Shown: piece by piece, positions 60,424 to 64,000 of the stretch
Layout: every line of letters begins with the position of its first letter
Numbering within the stretch: the first letter of the stretch is position 1
Source of the DNA: Arachnia propionica
Lineage (GTDB): Bacteria; Actinomycetota; Actinomycetes; Propionibacteriales; Propionibacteriaceae
Direction of reading: 5' to 3'
Length of the DNA: 64,000 bases
NCBI RefSeq assembly: GCF_003932785.1
Contig: NZ_RQYT01000005.1
Coordinates: 62,001 to 126,000, forward strand
The notes under the pieces: generated by a model
Database searches by the model: none
Told to the model about the DNA's origin: nothing
Seen by the model: only the letters and a program-made list of their open reading frames with translations
Program-made: the position numbers and the translations under genes

Positions 60424-61514
60424 CTGCCATGCTGGTCCTCATCCCTGCCTACCAACCGGGCGATCCCCTGGTGGAACTCGTCCGCTCGCTCCGGGCCCAC
60501 CCCAGCGCACCTCACGTCCTCGTGGTGGACGACGGATCGGGTCCCGCTCACGACGAGATCTTCGCCCTGGCCAGGCTTCACGGCGCCGAGGTCATCCGGT
60601 ACCGGGAGAATCGTGGCAAAGGCCACGCGCTGAAGACGGGATTCGAACATGCCCGCCGAACCCGACCGGCGGACGTGGTGGTCTGCGCGGACTGCGATGG
60701 GCAGCACCGCGTGGCGGACATCCTCAGGGTGGCCGACGTGGTGGATCCGTCCCGGTTGGAGCTGGTCCTCGGACAGCGACGTTTCACCGGCAGGGTTCCC
60801 CTCCGTTCCCGCTGGGGCAACAGACTCACCTCGTGGCTGTTCACGGCTCTGACCGGGCTCGACGTCATCGACACCCAGACCGGATTGCGTGCCTACCCGC
60901 CGTCCCTCCTGGCGTGGTTGGTCTCCGTTCCCGGTGAGCGATTCGAGTACGAACTGGCCGTCCTGCTCCGGGCCCCGTCCGCAGGGATCGGGATCAAGGA
61001 CGTGGCGATCGAGACCGTCTACATCAGGGACAACGCCGGCTCGCACTTCCGTCCCCTGATCGATTCCTGGCGGATCTACAGGCCGCTGCTGGCCTTCGCG
61101 GGATCGTCCCTCGCGGGTTTCGTCACCGACCTCCTCGCGCTGATGGCACTCGTGTCGGCGACGGGGAACCTGCTGTTGAGCGTCATCGGAGCCCGCATCA
61201 TCTCCGGGATCGTGAACTACCACCTCAACCGGAGGGCGGTCTTCCGTGCGGGGAATCGCCGGTCACCGTTGCGCTATACGGCTGTCGCGTTGGGGCTGCT
61301 CGCCATGAACTACCTCTTGCTGTCGAGTCTCCTGGTGGTCATGCCGCTGGTCCCCGCCAAGGCGCTGACCGAGCTCAGTCTGCTCGCGGTCAGTTTCCTG
61401 GTGCAACGGGCATTCGTGTTCACCCGTGAGGAGCCGGAGGAACTCGACCCCATCGATCGGTTCCCCGTCGATCCGGGGAGCCGCGCCCTGACCAGCCGCG
61501 AACCTCTATCCTGA
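60420..61514 (+). CDS. Bifunctional glycosyltransferase family 2 / GtrA-like membrane protein
   Basis: The 364-residue product has an N-terminal GT2 domain (MLVLIPAYQPGDPL; VVDDGSGPA; ENRGKGHALKTGFEHA; ADCDGQH as DxD-like motif) and from residue about 220 a GtrA domain of four helices (GFVTDLLALMALV, NYHLNRRAVFR). Such fusions attach or flip lipid-linked sugars for cell-surface glycosylation. Start: GTG 60420 overlaps the previous stop (GTGA); ATG 60429 is possible. With the NAGPA protein, it may modify or build a surface glycan. Confidence 0.88.
   Translation: MTAMLVLIPAYQPGDPLVELVRSLRAHPSAPHVLVVDDGSGPAHDEIFALARLHGAEVIRYRENRGKGHALKTGFEHARRTRPADVVVCADCDGQHRVADILRVADVVDPSRLELVLGQRRFTGRVPLRSRWGNRLTSWLFTALTGLDVIDTQTGLRAYPPSLLAWLVSVPGERFEYELAVLLRAPSAGIGIKDVAIETVYIRDNAGSHFRPLIDSWRIYRPLLAFAGSSLAGFVTDLLALMALVSATGNLLLSVIGARIISGIVNYHLNRRAVFRAGNRRSPLRYTAVALGLLAMNYLLLSSLLVVMPLVPAKALTELSLLAVSFLVQRAFVFTREEPEELDPIDRFPVDPGSRALTSREPLS
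61507..61512 (+). promoter_or_regulatory. -10 element of the DUF885 gene (leaderless)
   Basis: TATCCT, 6 bases before the ATG at 61519, partly inside the last codons of the glycosyltransferase gene (its TGA is at 61512-61514). Confidence 0.45.
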
Positions 61515-61518
61515 GGCC

Positions 61519-63165
61519 ATGCGTAATCCCTCCCAGATCGATGCCATCGCCGAAGCCCACGTGGACGCCCTCGTCACCCATCAGCCGGAGAATGCCACCT
61601 ACCTCGGCCTGCCGGGGCGCGAGGACCGGCTGAGCGATCATGGGCTGGAGTCCGTCGGGCGGTGGGCTGAGCACCTACGCGGCGTGCTGGGCCAGCTGGA
61701 GTCGACGGAAGCCGTCGATGACGTGGACCGGGTGACGAAGGCCGCCATGCAGGAACGTCTCGGTCTGGAACTGGAGTCCATCGAGGCCGGGGATCACCTG
61801 TCAGGGGTCAACAACATCGACTGCCCGCTGACCTGGACCCGGGACCTGTTCGACCTCATGTCGTCGGAGACCGACGAGGACTGGGCCAACATCGCCGCTC
61901 GCATGGGTGCCGTGCCCCAGGCCTTCCAGAGCTGGGTCGAGACCCTGCGCCACGGCATCGCCACGGGCAACGTGCCCGCACGGCGTGCCGCGCTCGACGC
62001 CGCCGGGCAGGCCCGGGACCTGGCAGGGGATGGTGGGCGCTTCCAGCAGCTCGTGGCGGCCTCCGGACGGGAAGGTGCGCTCCAGGCCGACATCGAGAGA
62101 GCGGCTCGCTCGGCGAGGGAGGGCGCGGCCGAGCTGGCGGCCTTCCTCCACGACGAACTCGCACCGGTGGCGCGCGAGGCGGACGGTGTGGGGCGTGAAC
62201 GGTACGAGCGTGCCTCGCGTGAGTTCCTCGGCGCCCGGATCGACCTCGATGAGACCTACGAATGGGGTGTCGAGTCCCTGGCACGCATCACCGCCGAACA
62301 GGAGCAGCTGGCCAAGGAGATCTGCGGGGGCACGCTGGCCGAGGCCATCGAGCAGCTCAACTCGGACCCGGCCAACGTCATCCACGGGGTGGACGCCCTC
62401 AAGGCATGGCTCCAGACGACGGCCGACGAGGCCATCGAGGCCCTCGACGGGAAGTACTTCACCCTCGATCCCCGGGTGCGCAGGGTCGAGGGGATGATCG
62501 CTCCGTCGGCCACCGGGGGCATCTACTACACAGGCCCCTCCTCCGACTTCTCCCGGCCGGGACGGATGTGGTGGTCGGTGCCGGAGGGGGTGACCGAGTT
62601 CACGACCTGGCAGGAGAAGACCACCGTCTACCACGAGGGGGTGCCGGGGCATCACCTCCAGGTCGGCCAGGCCGTGGCCCAGGGGGAACGACTCAACCGG
62701 TGGCGCTCGCTGGTGTGCTGGGTGTCCGGGCACGGGGAGGGATGGGCGCTCTACTCGGAACGCCTCATGGACTCCTTCGGCTTCCTCAACCCCGCCGAGC
62801 GCCTGGGGATGCTGGATGCGCAACGGCTGCGCGCCACGCGCGTGGTGCTGGATCTCGGCATCCATCTCGGCAAGCCGGCGCTCGCCGCGTACGGTCAGGG
62901 CACCTGGGATTACGAGTCCTGCTACCGACTGCTGCGCGAGAACGTCGCCATGGAGGAGAACCAGCTGCGCTTCGAGCTGCACCGCTACCTCGGATGGCCG
63001 GGCCAGGCGCCGAGCTACCTCATCGGACAGCGCATCTGGCAGCAGCTGCGTGACGCCGCCGCGGAACGTGGGGGAGCGGGCTTCGACCTGCGGGACTTCC
63101 ACGACCGCGCGCTGGCCGTCGGTTCGCTCCCGCTCGACGTGCTCCGGGAGGTGCTCGCCGGGTAA
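61519..63165 (+). CDS. DUF885 family metallopeptidase-like protein
   Basis: The 548-residue cytosolic product has the family signature YHEGVPGHHLQVGQ (HExxxHH-type zinc site) and GHGEGWALYSERLM, then QRIWQQLRDAA near the C-terminus. DUF885 proteins are distant relatives of M3-like or thermolysin-clan peptidases; substrate unknown. The ATG is fixed by the -10 element six bases upstream. Confidence 0.9.
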   Translation: MRNPSQIDAIAEAHVDALVTHQPENATYLGLPGREDRLSDHGLESVGRWAEHLRGVLGQLESTEAVDDVDRVTKAAMQERLGLELESIEAGDHLSGVNNIDCPLTWTRDLFDLMSSETDEDWANIAARMGAVPQAFQSWVETLRHGIATGNVPARRAALDAAGQARDLAGDGGRFQQLVAASGREGALQADIERAARSAREGAAELAAFLHDELAPVAREADGVGRERYERASREFLGARIDLDETYEWGVESLARITAEQEQLAKEICGGTLAEAIEQLNSDPANVIHGVDALKAWLQTTADEAIEALDGKYFTLDPRVRRVEGMIAPSATGGIYYTGPSSDFSRPGRMWWSVPEGVTEFTTWQEKTTVYHEGVPGHHLQVGQAVAQGERLNRWRSLVCWVSGHGEGWALYSERLMDSFGFLNPAERLGMLDAQRLRATRVVLDLGIHLGKPALAAYGQGTWDYESCYRLLRENVAMEENQLRFELHRYLGWPGQAPSYLIGQRIWQQLRDAAAERGGAGFDLRDFHDRALAVGSLPLDVLREVLAG

Positions 63166-63168
63166 CCT
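63163..63168 (+). promoter_or_regulatory. -10 element of glyQ overlapping the DUF885 stop codon
   Basis: TAACCT: its first three bases are the TAA stop of the DUF885 gene. Six bases later the GTG of glyQ begins, so a leaderless mRNA is likely. Confidence 0.5.
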
Positions 63169-63174
63169 GTCCGC

Positions 63175-64000
63175 GTGCTGACGATGCAAGACGCCCTGAC
63201 GATCCTGTCCAACTACTGGACCTCGCGCGGTTGCCTCACCTGGCAGCCCTTCAACACGGAGGTGGGGGCGGGCACCATGAACCCCGCCACCGTGTTGCGC
63301 GTGCTCGGACCGGAGCCGTGGGACGTCGCCTACGTCGAGCCGTCGGTTCGCCCCGATGACGCCAGGTACGGGGAGAACCCCAACCGGCTCCAGATGCACA
63401 CCCAGTTCCAGGTCATCCTGAAGCCCGAGCCGGGGGATCCCCAGGAGCTGTACCTCGGATCGCTGGAGGCGCTCGGCATCGACCTGGACGCGCACGACGT
63501 GCGTTTCGTGGAGGACAACTGGGCGCAGCCCGCCATCGGCGCCTGGGGGCTGGGCTGGGAGGTCTGGCTCGACGGAATGGAGATCACGCAGTTCACCTAC
63601 TTCCAGCAGGTGGGCGGCCAGGACCTCGACCCGATCCCCGTCGAGCTCACCTACGGGCTCGAGCGCATCCTCATGGCCCAGCAAGGCGTCACACACTTCA
63701 AGGACATCGCCTACTCCCGCAAGCCCGACGGCACCATCGTGACCTACGGGGAGGCCTTCGGGCAGCAGGAGTACGAGATGAGCCGCTACTACCTCGACGA
63801 CGCCGATGTGGAGGCCAACAAGCGGCTCTACGAGGCCTACGTCTCGGAGGCCACCCGCATGGTCGAGGCACGGCTGCCCGTTCCCGCCCACCAGTACATC
63901 CTCAAGTCCAGCCACGCCTTCAACGTCCTGGATGCCCGCGGCGCCATCTCGACGACGGAACGGGCCCAGGCCTTCGGGACGATGCGACGGCTGATGCGTG
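63175..64000 (+). CDS. glyQ: Glycyl-tRNA synthetase alpha chain (3' truncated by window edge)
   Basis: 275 codons are visible and the frame is open at the window edge. The sequence is the bacterial alpha-type Gly[61 protein letters not shown] and the C-terminal [20 protein letters not shown]. It charges tRNA-Gly together with the beta chain; whether the two are fused cannot be seen. GTG 63175 is set by the TAACCT element; ATG 63184 is an alternative. Confidence 0.95.
   Translation, partial: MLTMQDALTILSNYWTSRGCLTWQPFNTEVGAGTMNPATVLRVLGPEPWDVAYVEPSVRPDDARYGENPNRLQMHTQFQVILKPEPGDPQELYLGSLEALGIDLDAHDVRFVEDNWAQPAIGAWGLGWEVWLDGMEITQFTYFQQVGGQDLDPIPVELTYGLERILMAQQGVTHFKDIAYSRKPDGTIVTYGEAFGQQEYEMSRYYLDDADVEANKRLYEAYVSEATRMVEARLPVPAHQYILKSSHAFNVLDARGAISTTERAQAFGTMRRLMR

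Overview
The window is 64 kb of a high-GC actinobacterial chromosome. The best guess is family Propionibacteriaceae. The signs are the EndoMS/NucS mismatch endonuclease, a methylmalonyl-CoA epimerase, a PduO-type cobalamin adenosyltransferase, a DivIVA-like coiled-coil protein, a DUF2550 gene behind the ATP synthase operon, and many promoters of the form TAnnnT placed 6-7 bases before an ATG or GTG (leaderless mRNAs). No prophage, integrase, insertion sequence or CRISPR array was seen. Coding density is very high, with many 4-base ATGA/GTGA overlaps.

Layout. 1-12.0 kb: the end of rho, rpmE, prfA-prmC-tsaC-wecA, then a complete F-type ATP synthase operon (two AtpI-like membrane proteins, atpBEFHAGDC). 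12.1-13.2 kb: DUF2550 gene and a convergent cobalamin adenosyltransferase. 13.3-18.0 kb: an accessory two-gene cassette of clearly lower GC with unknown function. Its second product (about 1100 residues) ends in a RES-like (NAD+-degrading toxin family) domain preceded by an antitoxin-like segment. This is the best candidate for an undescribed system. 18.1-30.5 kb: housekeeping genes (lipoprotein cyclophilin, hydrolase, zinc-ribbon protein, NucS, AI-2E permease, DivIVA-like protein, epimerase, PH-domain protein, phosphoglucomutase, thioredoxin-like TPR protein, UppS, serine hydrolase, MgtC, RecO). 30.5-34.7 kb: a SMI1/KNR4 protein and a zinc uptake operon znuACB-zur with two Zur-like boxes over the znuA promoter. 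34.7-43.4 kb: M3 peptidase, Dus, citrate synthase, a TPP-riboswitch-controlled MFS-thiM-thiE operon, and a dGTPase-like protein. 43.4-46.8 kb: an ABC exporter with its own DesK/DesR-like two-component pair. 46.9-50.8 kb: DnaG, an orphan sigma-70 factor, a small unknown protein and a histidine phosphatase. 50.9-59.3 kb: tRNA-Asn with a textbook terminator, a 2650-residue secreted repeat protein, its terminator, and a tRNA with CAT anticodon on the opposite strand. 59.4-64 kb: a NAGPA-family glycosidase, a GT2-GtrA glycosyltransferase, a DUF885 peptidase-like protein and the start of glycyl-tRNA synthetase.

The most unusual items are the RES two-gene cassette; the giant repeat protein, which ends exactly in an LPRTG sorting motif but lacks the usual hydrophobic anchor and charged tail; paired operator-like repeats spaced exactly 21 bp at two loci; and a family of inverted repeats sharing a GTGGGGTCACCCG core at two divergent promoters. 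All functional calls rest on recognising motifs and gene order by eye; no database search was run.
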